From NCBI RefSeq assembly GCF_001550155.1, contig NZ_LRUF01000008.1, positions 682,001 through 746,000 of the forward strand: a stretch of DNA of 64,000 nt. The letters run 5' to 3'. Source of the stretch: Pseudoalteromonas arabiensis (GTDB lineage Bacteria > Pseudomonadota > Gammaproteobacteria > Enterobacterales > Alteromonadaceae). The notes beneath the pieces were generated by a model, which saw only the letters and a list, made by a program, of their open reading frames with translations, did no database searches and was not told where the DNA came from. Position 1 is the first letter of the stretch. Every line of letters begins with the position of its first letter. Both the position numbers and the translations under genes were made by a program. Positions 19,501 through 29,560 of this stretch are shown here, one piece after another.

Positions 19501-20802
19501 ATGTTTCGCTGGAATGAGGAAAATCAACAAGCACAGCAGGCGGTACTTACCCGCCCTGCTGTTACTGCCAGTAAAGAGGTTGAAGCAATTTGCATCGACA
19601 TCTTAAATGCAGTCAAAACAGACGGTGACGCAGCGTTATTAAAGATGGCAAAAGAGTTTGATAAGCGCGAAACACCTCGCTTATTAGTGCCAATTGAAGA
19701 AATTAATCAAGCTGAGCAGTTATTATCAAACGAGTTAAAAGCCGCCATCGAAACGGCCTATGCCAATGTAAAACGCTTTCACCAAGCACAATTACCTAAA
19801 GACATTAAGTTAACCACGCAACCTGGCGTATTGTGTGAACTTAAATATCAAGCCATTGAAGCGGTGGGTATTTACGTGCCAGGTGGCAGTGCACCATTGC
19901 CATCGTCAGTGATCATGCAAGGGGTGCTTGCACAGTTAAGCGGTGCACAAACCGTTGTGCTTACTACACCTGTAAAAGCAGACGAAACAATCAACCCTGC
20001 CATTTTATATGCAGCAAAACTATGTGGTATTAAAACTATTGTAGAAAGCGGCGGCGCAGGTGCCATTGCAGCAATGGCATACGGCACAGAGTCAGTGCCT
20101 AAAGTGAACAAGATTTTTGGCCCAGGAAATAGTTTTGTCACCATGGCAAAACAACTCGTTGCGCAAACTATTCCGGGCATGGCGATTGATATGCCTGCTG
20201 GCCCCTCTGAAGTGTTAGTGATTGCTGATGAGCGTGCAAATCCAGAGTTTATTGCGGCAGATTTATTATCGCAAGCAGAGCACGGTGCAGATTCACAGGT
20301 TATTTTACTGTGTAATAGCGAACGCATCATTGAAAAAACACAGCAAGCATTAACTGAGCAGCTAGCAAAGTTAAGTCGTAAAGACACTGCCGAGCAAGCG
20401 CTTGCAAACTCAAGCTTGATATTAGTGGACTCGGTTGAGCAAGCCTTTGCAGTGTCTGCACAATATGGTCCTGAGCACCTTATTCTACAACTTGCTGATG
20501 CGCAACCTTATTTAAGCTTAGTAAAAAATGCCGGCTCAGTATTTGTCGGTGATTACACTCCGGAGTCTGCCGGTGACTATGCATCTGGCACGAACCACGT
20601 ACTACCAACGTATGGTTACAGTGCGACCTATTCGAGCTTAAACTTACTGGACTTCTTTAGAACTTACACAGTACAAACCATCAGCAAAAATGGCTTACGT
20701 GAATTATCTAAAGCAATTTTACCTTTAGCTGCAGCAGAAGGGCTTGATGCTCACGCGAATGCTGTTTCAATTCGTCTTGAGGCTATGAACAATGAGCGAT
20801 AA
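19501..20802 (+). CDS. hisD: Histidinol dehydrogenase
   Basis: A 433-residue zinc enzyme that oxidises L-histidinol through the aldehyde to L-histidine with two NAD+, the last step of the pathway. IYVPGGSAPLPSSV, the NAD loop KIFGPGNSFV, zinc-ligand QAEHGADSQ, PEHL and the C-terminal SAGDYASGTNHVLPT are all intact. It starts six bases after hisG and overlaps hisC by 11 bases, which suggests coupled translation. Confidence 0.97.
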   Translation: MFRWNEENQQAQQAVLTRPAVTASKEVEAICIDILNAVKTDGDAALLKMAKEFDKRETPRLLVPIEEINQAEQLLSNELKAAIETAYANVKRFHQAQLPKDIKLTTQPGVLCELKYQAIEAVGIYVPGGSAPLPSSVIMQGVLAQLSGAQTVVLTTPVKADETINPAILYAAKLCGIKTIVESGGAGAIAAMAYGTESVPKVNKIFGPGNSFVTMAKQLVAQTIPGMAIDMPAGPSEVLVIADERANPEFIAADLLSQAEHGADSQVILLCNSERIIEKTQQALTEQLAKLSRKDTAEQALANSSLILVDSVEQAFAVSAQYGPEHLILQLADAQPYLSLVKNAGSVFVGDYTPESAGDYASGTNHVLPTYGYSATYSSLNLLDFFRTYTVQTISKNGLRELSKAILPLAAAEGLDAHANAVSIRLEAMNNER

Positions 20803-21889
20803 TTCAAAAATAACGACACTGTTGCCAGATAACATTGCAGCGCTTACAGCCTACAGTTCGGCGAAAAGTGAAAAGCTGACAGGCACAACGTGGTTAAATG
20901 CCAATGAAAGCCCGTATTCACGTACGCCAAATATCAATTTAGCAGATTTAAATCGCTACCCAGATCCGCAGCCTCAGCAAGTGATCACTCGTTACGCTTG
21001 CTATGCTAATTTAGAGCCTGAGCAAGTACTAATGACTCGCGGCGCTGACGAAGGTATCGAACTATTAGTACGTACTTTTTGTAGCCCTGCTAAAGATAGC
21101 ATTGCACTCTTTTTGCCAACTTACGGCATGTACAAAGTGACCGCTGATACCCACAACATTGCAATTAACGGTTTAACTCAAGAGCTGTTATTAAAAGGCA
21201 CGGTTGATGAGATTGTCACTGCGGTTGCTGACTCAAAACTGGTATTTATTTGTAATCCAAATAACCCAACCGGCAGCATGACAAGCCAAGACAAAATCAG
21301 AAAAGTCACCCAACAACTTGCGGGTAAAGCGATTGTCGTGGTGGATGAAGCTTATATAGAATTTTGCCCAGAGCAAACTGCGGCAAGCCTGATCAACGAG
21401 TTTAGTAACCTTGTGGTACTAAGAACCTTATCAAAAGCATTTGCACTTGCAGGCTTAAGAACAGGCTTCACCTTAGCCAACAGTGAGCTGCTTGCGCCTA
21501 TTCGTAAAGTGATTGCGCCTTATCCTGTATCAACGGTGGTTGCGAGCATTGCCGCAGATGCATTAAGTAGTGACAACATCGCTTCAATGCGCCGTCAGGT
21601 GACAATTCTAAATAGCTTAAAAGCCAAACTAAAAAGCTGGCTTGAGCAATCACCTGCCGTTATCAAAGTACTGAGCGGTGAAGGTAACTTTGTCACCTTA
21701 AAATTAAAAGACAAACAATCATTTAATATCGCACTTGAGCAAGGGCTCGTGATGCGTGCCTTCACCTTATATGGCGAAAATGATTGGTTACGAATTTCTA
21801 TCGGTAACGAGCAAGAACTAGAACAAGTAAAAGTATGGTTAGATGGTTTATCACTGACCAGCAAAACAGTAGAACAGGAATTATCATGA
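20792..21889 (+). CDS. hisC: Histidinol-phosphate aminotransferase
   Basis: A 365-residue class I/II PLP aminotransferase that transfers an amino group from glutamate to imidazole-acetol phosphate. [36 protein letters not shown] and the Schiff-base lysine in [17 protein letters not shown] are in order. Its start lies inside the end of hisD, and its TGA overlaps the hisB ATG as ATGA. Confidence 0.97.
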   Translation: MSDNSKITTLLPDNIAALTAYSSAKSEKLTGTTWLNANESPYSRTPNINLADLNRYPDPQPQQVITRYACYANLEPEQVLMTRGADEGIELLVRTFCSPAKDSIALFLPTYGMYKVTADTHNIAINGLTQELLLKGTVDEIVTAVADSKLVFICNPNNPTGSMTSQDKIRKVTQQLAGKAIVVVDEAYIEFCPEQTAASLINEFSNLVVLRTLSKAFALAGLRTGFTLANSELLAPIRKVIAPYPVSTVVASIAADALSSDNIASMRRQVTILNSLKAKLKSWLEQSPAVIKVLSGEGNFVTLKLKDKQSFNIALEQGLVMRAFTLYGENDWLRISIGNEQELEQVKVWLDGLSLTSKTVEQELS

Positions 21890-22947
21890 GTAACCCGTAT
21901 TTATTTATTGACCGCGATGGCACGATTATCGAAGAGCCTATCACCGACAAACAGGTTGATAGCCTCGAGAAATTAGTATTTTTGCCGAATGTGATCCCTG
22001 CTCTATTACAACTTCAAGCGGCAGGTTACCGCCTGGTGATGGTTTCAAACCAAGATGGTTTAGGCACAGATAGCTTCCCTACCGCTGATTTTGATATTGC
22101 TCAAGACAAGATGATGGATATCTTAAACAGCCAAGGGATTAAATTTGATGAAGTTCTGATTTGCCCTCACTTTGATGAGCAAAATTGTGACTGCCGTAAA
22201 CCAAAAACCGGCTTACTTACTGAGCTGATGCGCTCAGGTAAAGTCGATTTAGCGCGCTCTTTTGTGATTGGCGACCGCCAAACTGACATCGGACTTGCCA
22301 ATAACTTATGTTGTGAAGGCATTTTGTATGACGGCAGCTGGGATGCCATTGTTACCAAGTTGACAACTGCGAACCGTGAAGGTCGTGTCACTCGCAACAC
22401 CAAAGAAACACAAATCGATGTGCAAGTTAATTTAGACCAAACAAAAAATGGCGAAATTAGCACAGGCCTTGGCTTTTTCGATCACATGCTTGATCAAATT
22501 CGCACACACGCCAATATCGGACTTAATATTCAAGCCACTGGCGACTTACATATTGACGAACACCACCTTGTTGAAGATATCGGCATTGCACTTGGCCTTG
22601 CCCTTAAACAAGCACTAGGTACAAAAACGCAAATTGGTCGCTATGGTTTTGCACTCCCTATGGATGAATGTAAAGCTGAAGCGCAAATTGACTTATCAGG
22701 CCGCGCCTCGTTTGTATTAAATGCTGATTTTAGCCGTGAACAAGTGGGCGACTTAGACGTACAAATGGTTGAGCACTTCTTTAAAAGTTTGAGTGATAAT
22801 GCCGCCATGAGCCTAATTTTGTCGGTTAGCGATGGTAACTGTCATCACCAAGTTGAAGGCCTATTTAAAGCGTTTGCAAGAGCACTTCGCGCTGCGATTG
22901 CAAAAGATGCTTCGCAACAAACTGCCAGCTCTAAGGGGTGTTTATGA
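21886..22947 (+). CDS. hisB: Bifunctional histidinol-phosphatase / imidazoleglycerol-phosphate dehydratase
   Basis: A 353-residue fusion. The N-terminal HAD phosphatase (about 1-165) has the nucleophile motif LFIDRDGTI (first Asp the nucleophile), VSNQDG, zinc cysteines [11 protein letters not shown], and GDRQTDI. The C-terminal dehydratase (about 170-353) has two histidine-rich metal motifs, [19 protein letters not shown] and the later [16 protein letters not shown]. The start is set at the ATG overlapping the hisC stop; an upstream in-frame start is less likely. The fusion is typical of gammaproteobacteria. Confidence 0.97.
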   Translation: MSNPYLFIDRDGTIIEEPITDKQVDSLEKLVFLPNVIPALLQLQAAGYRLVMVSNQDGLGTDSFPTADFDIAQDKMMDILNSQGIKFDEVLICPHFDEQNCDCRKPKTGLLTELMRSGKVDLARSFVIGDRQTDIGLANNLCCEGILYDGSWDAIVTKLTTANREGRVTRNTKETQIDVQVNLDQTKNGEISTGLGFFDHMLDQIRTHANIGLNIQATGDLHIDEHHLVEDIGIALGLALKQALGTKTQIGRYGFALPMDECKAEAQIDLSGRASFVLNADFSREQVGDLDVQMVEHFFKSLSDNAAMSLILSVSDGNCHHQVEGLFKAFARALRAAIAKDASQQTASSKGCL

Positions 22948-23534
22948 TTGCTATAATTAATACCGGTTGTGCGAATATTAACTCTGTTCGTTTTGCCTTT
23001 GAACGCTTAGGTGAAACACCAGAGGTGATCACCTCCCCTGAGCAACTAAAAGGCTTTGAACGTGCGATTTTACCCGGAGTAGGTCATGCTTCTGTTGCCA
23101 TAAAACGCCTAAAAGACGGTGGCTGGCAGCAAGCAATTGATGAATATCAGCGCCCGCTGATGGGCATTTGTTTAGGCATGCAATTACTTTGCGACAGCAC
23201 AGAAGAAGGCAACGTTGATTGCCTTGGTAAAATTCCAGGTATTGTTAAGCACTTAGATGTAGGTGAATTAACTTCACCGCACATGGGCTGGAACGACCTA
23301 AGCGTGTTAAAAGAGCATGCCCTTACTAAGGGGTTATCAGCGCAAGATCAAGTGTACTTTGTGCATAGCTTTGCTCATACAGTGAACGATGCCACCCTTG
23401 TTAGCGGTGAATACGGGCAAGCTTTTTCAGCAATTGTTGCCAAAGATAACTACGCAGGCATGCAGTTCCACCCAGAACGAAGCGCCAAAGTAGGCACGCG
23501 ACTTTTACAAAACTTTTTAGATTGGCAGCTGTAA
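22944..23534 (+). CDS. hisH: Imidazole glycerol phosphate synthase, glutaminase subunit
   Basis: A class I glutamine amidotransferase of 196 residues that channels ammonia to HisF. The catalytic cysteine is in GICLGMQLL and the His-Glu pair in QFHPERS. The ATG at 22944 overlaps the hisB stop and has AAGGGG five bases upstream; a GTG two codons earlier is less suitable. It forms a heterodimer with the product of hisF, two genes downstream. Confidence 0.97.
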   Translation: MIAIINTGCANINSVRFAFERLGETPEVITSPEQLKGFERAILPGVGHASVAIKRLKDGGWQQAIDEYQRPLMGICLGMQLLCDSTEEGNVDCLGKIPGIVKHLDVGELTSPHMGWNDLSVLKEHALTKGLSAQDQVYFVHSFAHTVNDATLVSGEYGQAFSAIVAKDNYAGMQFHPERSAKVGTRLLQNFLDWQL

Positions 23535-23561
23535 GCGCAGCAAAAAATAAGAGAAATAAAC

Positions 23562-24296
23562 GTGATTATTCCAGCACTCGATGTATTACAAAACCAAATT
23601 GTGCGCTTATACCAAGGTAAGTATGATACCGCACAATTTTACCCTTACGAACTTGGCGCACGCTTACAAGAGTACGCAAACAGCGGCGCAGGCAAACTGC
23701 ACCTAGTTGATTTAGAAGGCGCGCGCGATCCAAATAAAAAACAGTGGCAGCATATTCAAGCCGCAACTAAAGCGCTTAATGTGCCTTATCAAGTGGGCGG
23801 CGGTATTCGCTCTGAGCAAGATGTTGCTGACTGGCTTGAAGCCGGAGCTAATCAAGTCGTAATTGGCTCAATGGCCGTTGAAAAGCGCGAGCAAGTACAA
23901 GCATGGATTGAAAAGTTTGGCAGCTCTCACTTTGTTATCGCACTGGATGTTAATAAAACTGACAACGGCTGGGCGCCAGCAACACATGGTTGGTTAAGTG
24001 AATCTGAGTTTGGTTTGTTCGAACTTGTTGATTTTTACGTGGCACTGGGTGTGGTTGATTTTCTGTGTACTGATATCAGTAAAGACGGCACCATGACCGG
24101 CCCTTCATTTGCACTTTATGAAGATTTAACCAACCACAACAGCGAGATTAAAGTTCAAGCATCAGGCGGTGTAAGTTCACTCGATGATATTGCTAAGCTG
24201 AAAAAACTGGGCGTTGGCGGTGTTATCTTAGGTAAATCATTACTTGATGGTGCCTTTAATGTTGAGGAGGCGTTAGCATGTTATCAAAACGCATAA
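23562..24296 (+). CDS. hisA: ProFAR isomerase (phosphoribosylformimino-5-aminoimidazole carboxamide ribotide isomerase)
   Basis: A 244-residue TIM-barrel enzyme that opens the aminoaldose to the aminoketose. The N-terminal [18 protein letters not shown] supplies the catalytic Asp at strand 1, and the strand 5 region [13 protein letters not shown] the second Asp. Phosphate loops GGGIRS and ASGGVSS are intact. Translation starts at GTG. Its end overlaps hisF by 19 bases. Confidence 0.96.
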   Translation: MIIPALDVLQNQIVRLYQGKYDTAQFYPYELGARLQEYANSGAGKLHLVDLEGARDPNKKQWQHIQAATKALNVPYQVGGGIRSEQDVADWLEAGANQVVIGSMAVEKREQVQAWIEKFGSSHFVIALDVNKTDNGWAPATHGWLSESEFGLFELVDFYVALGVVDFLCTDISKDGTMTGPSFALYEDLTNHNSEIKVQASGGVSSLDDIAKLKKLGVGGVILGKSLLDGAFNVEEALACYQNA

Positions 24297-25057
24297 TCCC
24301 TTGTTTAGATGTAAAAGATGGCCAAGTCGTTAAAGGCATTAAATTTAAAGGCCATGAAGTGGTTGGTGATATTTTAACGCTTGCCAAGACTTACAGCGAT
24401 GCCGGTGCGGATGAACTAGTTTTTTATGAAATCAGTGCCAGCGTCGAAAAACGCCTACTTGATGTTAATTGGGTAGAGAACATTGCGCGCCATATTGATA
24501 TTCCATTTTGTGTGGCGGGCGGCATTAAATCTGTTGCCGATGCCGCTCGTGTTTTAGAACGTGGTGCAGATAAAATCAGTATTAATAGCCCAGCTATCGC
24601 TCGCCCAGAGCTAATCAAAGAGTTACACGATGAGTTCGGTAAACAATGCGTAGTTGTGGGTATTGATAGTTTTTATGATGAAAAAACTGGTGAGTATTTG
24701 GTGTACCAGTTAACTGGCGACCCAAATGCAACAAGCCGTACTCGCTACAAAACCGAAGAATGGGTTAAGCGCGTGCAAGACCTAGGTGCTGGCGAAATCG
24801 TCCTTAATTGCATGAACCAAGATGGCGTTCGTAAAGGCTACGACAATGTTCAGCTATCAAAAATGCGTGCACTGTGCGATATTCCACTGATTGCTTCAGG
24901 TGGTGCAGGGACAATGCAAGACTTTGTTGATGTATTTGGGCAAAGCCACGTTGATGGTGCGCTCGCTGCCAGCGTATTTCACAAGAACGTCATTGATATT
25001 GGCGAACTAAAACAATTTTTAATCGATAATAATGTAGCGGCAAGACTATGCAATTAA
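24278..25057 (+). CDS. hisF: Imidazole glycerol phosphate synthase, cyclase subunit
   Basis: A 259-residue TIM barrel that uses ammonia from HisH to give imidazole glycerol phosphate and [21 protein letters not shown] (catalytic Asp), [21 protein letters not shown] (second Asp) and ASGGAGT are present. The gene overlaps hisA upstream and hisIE downstream (10 bases), in keeping with the compact operon. Confidence 0.97.
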   Translation: MLSKRIIPCLDVKDGQVVKGIKFKGHEVVGDILTLAKTYSDAGADELVFYEISASVEKRLLDVNWVENIARHIDIPFCVAGGIKSVADAARVLERGADKISINSPAIARPELIKELHDEFGKQCVVVGIDSFYDEKTGEYLVYQLTGDPNATSRTRYKTEEWVKRVQDLGAGEIVLNCMNQDGVRKGYDNVQLSKMRALCDIPLIASGGAGTMQDFVDVFGQSHVDGALAASVFHKNVIDIGELKQFLIDNNVAARLCN

Positions 25058-25662
25058 CCAAAGACACTCTTACTCAAGTCGATTTTGCCAAAAGCGAATT
25101 GATCCCAGCTATCGTGCAAGACGCACGCACTGGGGTTATTTTAATGCAAGGCTTTATGAATCAAGACGCATTAGCTGCCACTTTCGACAAACAAAAAGTA
25201 ACTTTTTACTCGCGTTCTAAAGAGCGTTTATGGACCAAAGGCGAAACATCAGAAAACTACCTTGAAGTAGTTTCTGTGCACACCGACTGTGATTACGACT
25301 CACTATTAGTGCTAGCAAACCCACTTGGCCCAACATGTCACTTGGGTACACAAAGCTGTTTTGGCAATGATGCAAAACCTAGCTTATCGTTTTTGGGCGA
25401 GCTTGAACAAGTGATTGTCTCGCGTAAAAACGATGATCCAAGCAAGAGCTATACTGCGTCTTTATTTGCAAAAGATTTAAGCCGTAGCTGTCAAAAAGTG
25501 GGTGAAGAAGGTGTCGAAGTTGCCCTTGCAGCCATGAAACATGATAACGATGAATTAACCAATGAATCGGCAGACTTACTGTATCACTTAACCGTGTTAT
25601 TACAGCGCCAAGGCTTATCATTGGCCGATGTGGTGAGCTGCTTACAAGGCCGTCATAAGTAA
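25048..25662 (+). CDS. hisI: Bifunctional phosphoribosyl-AMP cyclohydrolase / phosphoribosyl-ATP pyrophosphatase
   Basis: A 204-residue HisIE fusion carrying out steps two and three of the pathway. The cyclohydrolase half (about 1-115) has [11 protein letters not shown], the [11 protein letters not shown] segment and metal-binding [10 protein letters not shown] with CHLGTQSCF. The pyrophosphatase half (about 116-204) has [15 protein letters not shown] and [13 protein letters not shown], the all-alpha NTP-pyrophosphohydrolase metal motif. It ends the operon; a long hairpin follows. Confidence 0.96.
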   Translation: MQLTKDTLTQVDFAKSELIPAIVQDARTGVILMQGFMNQDALAATFDKQKVTFYSRSKERLWTKGETSENYLEVVSVHTDCDYDSLLVLANPLGPTCHLGTQSCFGNDAKPSLSFLGELEQVIVSRKNDDPSKSYTASLFAKDLSRSCQKVGEEGVEVALAAMKHDNDELTNESADLLYHLTVLLQRQGLSLADVVSCLQGRHK

Positions 25663-25674
25663 ATGAAGTACATT

Positions 25675-25700
25675 AAGATGCACCTTTTCAGGTGCATCTT
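25675..25700. terminator. Hairpin at the end of the his operon
   Basis: AAGATGCACCT pairs perfectly with AGGTGCATCTT around loop TTTC. It is shared by the convergent serine-hydrolase gene. Neither strand has a long T-run, so this may be a bidirectional or Rho-assisted end. Confidence 0.75.
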
Positions 25701-25705
25701 AAATC

Positions 25706-27085
25706 TTATTGCCTAAGTGCTTTTAAAACATCACGGGTAAAGTCATGTTCATTAAAGCCTTTAAGACCCGCAAGATCATACCCTCGCCTAACAATAACTA
25801 GCTGCTCACTTGGAATAATCACCAAATATTGACCACGGTTGCCTCGCGCTGCGATGGTATCGTTTGGTAGTTCTGGGAAGCGCTCGTTATAAAGCCACCA
25901 CTGCGCGCCGTATCCAGGTGCAGTTTCTGGGGGCTGAGCAGGGGCTGGTTTACTAATATAACTTAACCAATCTTTTGGTAATATTTGCTCACCTTGCCAA
26001 CGACCATTATTTAGATGTAATAGTCCTAAACGAGCAAGATCTCGTGAGGTCGTCCACACTTGCGATGACAAAATAAAATCACTTTGCCAGTCAGATTCTA
26101 AAAAAGTATGCTGCATACCAATTTTATCGAGTAAGTTTTCATACGGATAACGTAAGTAACTCGCCTCATCGTTGAACGTTTCTCGTAAGGTCCGTAGCGC
26201 TAACATGGTGTCGTTATTGGCATATTTCCAGCGGCTGCCAGGCTTTACTTCAAGCGCAGTATGCGTTGCAGTATCAGACACTAAACCGCCCCCCATATAC
26301 ACACGATCCGTCCGGTTACCCGCTTTATTACTGTCTAAGCCTGATGCCATATGAAGCAAGTTTTCCAAGGTAATTTCACCTCGTGGGTCAAGCGGATGAG
26401 ACCAATTTTTAAGTCCTGCTGGCTTAGTAACATCAAGTCGTTTTTGCTCTACCGCCACACCAATGATGCTCGCGCCAATACTTTTTGCAACGGACCAAGT
26501 ACGCTGAGCAGTTTCTGGGGTAAAACCTGCCTTATATTGCTCTGCTAAAATCGCCTGAGGGCTCGCTATTAATATTGCTGAAGTACGTGCTCCTTCGCCA
26601 TAATGACGTGTAAAAGCCTGAGCAATAACCCCATCAAGCGCCTCATTGCCCGTTGCTTTATTAACACCATTTAGCGTTTGCCAAGGCTTACCCTCATCCT
26701 TTTGGTAAGCTAAGTTTTCTTTAAACGGCGCTTGCACAAGTGATGCAGATTCTAGGCTAGCCCCTACCGGCAAATCAACACAGCCTAAACGAGGACGCCA
26801 CACGGATATGCGCTGCTTATCTTTATCATAATCAACAGTGACTCGCTTATGCTCGGTATCAATGTTCGCTTGCAGTGTTTTTACCGTGGCTGCGATTAAA
26901 GGATAAATCCCCGTAAGTTCATCTGTAACGATTTGCTCAGTCGTTTTGCCAGCATTAAACGTGGCACTACAGGAAAAATTGGCGACGTACCCAGCAGCGT
27001 ACGCGTTTAAGGTTGTTTCTGTTTCTTCACTACAAACAAAAAAGCTGGTGCACAGCAAAGCACTTAGGAAGGTTATTTTTTTCAT
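25706..27085 (-). CDS. Exported serine hydrolase, beta-lactamase class C / esterase family
   Basis: A 459-residue protein with a signal peptide (1-19, ending VCS). An N-terminal domain of about 100 residues with paired cysteines precedes the penicillin-binding-like serine hydrolase domain. The catalytic SxxK is WSVAK (S198, K201), YANN near 292 is the YxN motif, and RGNRGQY near the end stands in for KTG. The N-terminal extension is unlike true AmpC, so an esterase or peptidase role is more likely than antibiotic resistance. Substrate unknown. Confidence 0.82.
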   Translation of the reverse strand: MKKITFLSALLCTSFFVCSEETETTLNAYAAGYVANFSCSATFNAGKTTEQIVTDELTGIYPLIAATVKTLQANIDTEHKRVTVDYDKDKQRISVWRPRLGCVDLPVGASLESASLVQAPFKENLAYQKDEGKPWQTLNGVNKATGNEALDGVIAQAFTRHYGEGARTSAILIASPQAILAEQYKAGFTPETAQRTWSVAKSIGASIIGVAVEQKRLDVTKPAGLKNWSHPLDPRGEITLENLLHMASGLDSNKAGNRTDRVYMGGGLVSDTATHTALEVKPGSRWKYANNDTMLALRTLRETFNDEASYLRYPYENLLDKIGMQHTFLESDWQSDFILSSQVWTTSRDLARLGLLHLNNGRWQGEQILPKDWLSYISKPAPAQPPETAPGYGAQWWLYNERFPELPNDTIAARGNRGQYLVIIPSEQLVIVRRGYDLAGLKGFNEHDFTRDVLKALRQ

Positions 27086-27301
27086 TATTACTCCTTGGAG
27101 GCCAAAAAGTTTAAATTAGCAAAAGAAAAAAATAATGATATATTTTTACGGCAGTATTAACGCTTTTAACGATAAGAAGCTGGATACTAACAAAATAAAC
27201 AAAGCAGAATTATTTTTTAAAAAGTTTTTAAATTGTTTAAACCTTTTATACCAGCACCTGCGACTAAGCTAATAACACCATACATATGAAAGGGAAGAAC
27301 C

Positions 27302-28039
27302 ATGTTAAGTACAGTAAAAACACTCTCGCTAATTGCTGCAGGTTTATTGTCAGCACACACATTTGCTTGGGGTGAAATGCCTTTGCAAACAACTAAAAAC
27401 CTCACCCTTGATGCAGCATCATTAACCGCATTAAAAGTACAAGCTGGCTCTGGTTTTTTACACATTACCGGCACTGACGGTGATGAAGTGAGCGTTAAAG
27501 CCGAGATTTATCAAGAAAAGCCTCATGATGAATATTGCCTAACGCTTGAAGCTAAAGATAAGAGTGCTGCGCTTAGTGCAGGTCAATGTGAATATCAAAC
27601 CAACAAGCAAACTCGCATTGACTTAACCGTTGCGATCCCTCGCTCATTTAATGTCGATGTGCATGATGGCTCTGGTGAGATTATTATTAGCAAAGTCGCT
27701 GATACAGTGATCAACGATGGTTCTGGTTCAATTACAGCGAATGACATTGCAGGCAGATTAGAAATCAATGACGGTTCAGGCAGCATAGATGCGCGTAATA
27801 TCAGCGGTGATATTAAAATTCATGACGGCTCAGGCAATATTGATGTTGTAAAAGCTCAAGGCAATATCGAAGTACACGATGGTTCGGGTGGAATTGATTT
27901 AAATGATATTTCGGGTGATGTAGTCGTTTCAGATGGCTCTGGTAGCATCCGCGTTGATAATGCGGCAAACTTTGAGTTATTAACTGATGGTTCTGGCTCA
28001 GTAAAAGTAACTAATATTACTGGTAAAACGAAGATTTAG
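27302..28039 (+). CDS. Exported DUF4097-like beta-helix protein with DGSG repeats
   Basis: A 245-residue protein with a signal peptide (1-22, ending TFA). After a head domain of about 100 residues, seven copies of an about 17-18-residue unit with the core DGSG follow (VHDGSG, INDGSG twice, IHDGSG, VHDGSG, VSDGSG, LTDGSG). Alternating hydrophobic residues between the units suggest a right-handed beta-solenoid with one DGSG turn per coil, as in the DUF4097 putative-adhesin family. AGGGAAG precedes the ATG. The DNA units are similar but not identical, so the repeat is maintained by selection at protein level. Confidence 0.75.
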   Translation: MLSTVKTLSLIAAGLLSAHTFAWGEMPLQTTKNLTLDAASLTALKVQAGSGFLHITGTDGDEVSVKAEIYQEKPHDEYCLTLEAKDKSAALSAGQCEYQTNKQTRIDLTVAIPRSFNVDVHDGSGEIIISKVADTVINDGSGSITANDIAGRLEINDGSGSIDARNISGDIKIHDGSGNIDVVKAQGNIEVHDGSGGIDLNDISGDVVVSDGSGSIRVDNAANFELLTDGSGSVKVTNITGKTKI

Positions 28040-28064
28040 CGCTGTATTACTATTACTTTAAAAA

Positions 28065-28087
28065 GCGGTGCTAATTTGCAGCACCGC
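28065..28087 (-). terminator. Terminator of the 28.1-28.8 kb membrane-protein operon
   Basis: GCGGTGCT pairs with AGCACCGC around a seven-base loop. On the minus strand TTTTT follows, ending the two-gene minus-strand transcript; on the plus strand the tail has no T-run. Confidence 0.75.
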
Positions 28088-28101
28088 GCTTACTATTTAT
28101 T

Positions 28102-28506
28102 CTATCCCGCCAATTTTTTATAGTGGCTAATTATCTTTTTCCGGTCATCCTCAGCAAATATTTTCAGCGGGATCTTACGCGTGATCGTTTTTTCCTTTGC
28201 CGCAACTTCTAAGTGCAAAAAATCTTTTATTATTTCAGCGGAGTTTATATCTTTGTTTTTGATAAACCACCTTGGTCTTGCAATAGCTAACTTGACCTCT
28301 GAGTAGTCTTTATAAAACCTCACTGCCTCTAACTTACTATGAAAGAAAAATATGGCTATCATAAAAATACCCATGCCGATTAAATGTGGCACAATAAGTA
28401 GTCCTATTACCAATGCGGCAATGCCCATATATAACAAAATGTTTTTATGTTTATCAGCAACGCCAAATGTTTCAAGCGGCTCGGCTGTAGCATCATATTC
28501 ACTCAC
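28102..28506 (-). CDS. Membrane protein with two helices and a PH-like C-terminus, unknown
   Basis: A 134-residue inner-membrane protein. Two closely spaced hydrophobic segments (about 24-39 and 42-55) follow a short acidic N-terminus. The remaining 75 residues form an alternating-strand, lysine-rich soluble domain ending in a helix (DDRKKIISHYKKL). The layout of two helices plus a small beta domain resembles bacterial PH/YdbT-like membrane proteins, but this is only shape. It overlaps its upstream neighbour by 8 bases. Confidence 0.6.
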   Translation of the reverse strand: MSEYDATAEPLETFGVADKHKNILLYMGIAALVIGLLIVPHLIGMGIFMIAIFFFHSKLEAVRFYKDYSEVKLAIARPRWFIKNKDINSAEIIKDFLHLEVAAKEKTITRKIPLKIFAEDDRKKIISHYKKLAG

Positions 28507-28783
28507 TACGTAAACTCCTTAAGAAATCACGTTTAATTTCATTATCCATCTCACTTCTCAAAGCAAAAACCCCGAGTGCGCCAATAGGCACAAAAACAAC
28601 ACAACCTAGCATTCCTGTGTAAGCTAACCATTTATTTTTAAAAATAAAATACAACCCCCCAAATAAAGATAACAGGATAGCTGGAGCAAAAATCAGTGCT
28701 AATGTCTGATAGTTCGGATCTTGATATAAAATGATAATTGCAAAGGTTTGGATCAATATCGTGAGGGTATATAAGTACTTCAT
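28499..28783 (-). CDS. Small three-helix membrane protein, unknown
   Basis: A 94-residue hydrophobic protein with about three membrane segments (3-21, 28-47, 54-73) and a charged C-terminal tail (RSEMDNEIKRDFLRSLRSE). It is translated together with the overlapping 134-residue gene, so the two products probably act as a pair. No family recognised. Confidence 0.6.
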   Translation of the reverse strand: MKYLYTLTILIQTFAIIILYQDPNYQTLALIFAPAILLSLFGGLYFIFKNKWLAYTGMLGCVVFVPIGALGVFALRSEMDNEIKRDFLRSLRSE

Positions 28784-28985
28784 CTAATTCCTTTAGTTTG
28801 AAAGTATGCGTCCAGCAATAGGCGGCAATTCTATACACGTTAGTGAAAAAGTAAATATCTGTGTATTAGATCAAGCCTAATTAATTCAAAACTAATATTT
28901 TTATGTCTTTCATAGCATTTTTACAAGGGCTTAGGTATCCTTTATAAAACGTTTAAGGAACTGCTATTTAAAAGGATAGCCTGAT

Positions 28986-29498
28986 ATGAAAAAGCCACTC
29001 GCCGCTTTACTAACCAGCCTTGTTTTAACAGGTTGTACGGGACTGACAACTGAACAACAAGCTGCCATTGATAACTTAACCCCTTGCGAGAAAATTAACG
29101 CCCTATTAGGTGCTTACGACAACCGCTTTGAAGGCTTAAAACGTAGCCGTGTAAACACTAAATACATGGAAACATGGACAGCAAAATACAACCTTATTGC
29201 TGATAACTGTCAAATTACCGCGCTTGATAAAGACAATGTCACCTACCGCTGTGTAGGCAACTATGAGCAACAGCAGCAAGCTGTGGCCGATCACACTCGT
29301 GCGGTTAATTTTACTCAAGCGTGTTTAGCTGGTAATAATTGGCATCAAACACAAAAAGAGTCAGCTGAATCGTTGCGCACGACCTTTGTGCTTGACGAAA
29401 ACAACCCTGTTATCTCAATTCATTCGGGTAAAACCTTATCACGTAAACAGCCTTGGTCTACCACTCTTGAAATTGGTAAACCCGTTGAAGGCAAATAA
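28986..29498 (+). CDS. Predicted lipoprotein, function unknown
   Basis: A 170-residue exported protein. The lipobox LTGC lies at residues 14-17, after MKKPLAALLTSLV, and the residue after the cysteine is threonine, compatible with outer-membrane sorting. The mature part has four further cysteines (PCEKI, DNCQI, YRCVG, QACLAG), which could form two disulfides. AAAGGATAGCCTGAT lies before the ATG. The 3' end of the gene is copied twice just downstream. Family not recognised. Confidence 0.65.
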   Translation: MKKPLAALLTSLVLTGCTGLTTEQQAAIDNLTPCEKINALLGAYDNRFEGLKRSRVNTKYMETWTAKYNLIADNCQITALDKDNVTYRCVGNYEQQQQAVADHTRAVNFTQACLAGNNWHQTQKESAESLRTTFVLDENNPVISIHSGKTLSRKQPWSTTLEIGKPVEGK

Positions 29499-29540
29499 AA
29501 TACCCTTGAAGGCTAATAAAATACCCTTGAAGGCTAATAG
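29481..29540 (+). repeat. Three tandem copies of a 21-22 bp unit at a gene end
   Basis: Units at 29481-29502, 29503-29523 and 29524-29540 (last one partial) share the core TTGAAGGCWAATA. The first is the end of the lipoprotein gene and includes its stop; the others are non-coding. The last unit also forms a stem, GAAGGCTA with TAGCCTTC (29529-29552), so the array ends in a hairpin just before the DUF1289 gene. Confidence 0.75.
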
Positions 29541-29560
29541 ACAATAGCCTTCTCATCACT

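Noticed and set aside
19872-20387. 171-residue minus-strand open frame inside hisD.
   Set aside because: It mirrors the codon structure of hisD, which is intact and conserved; cysteine- and serine-rich sequence typical of antisense shadows.
27655-28010. Regular spaced repeats that could suggest a CRISPR-like or satellite array.
   Set aside because: The repeat unit is in frame and variable at synonymous positions, encoding a DGSG solenoid; no spacers of uniform length.
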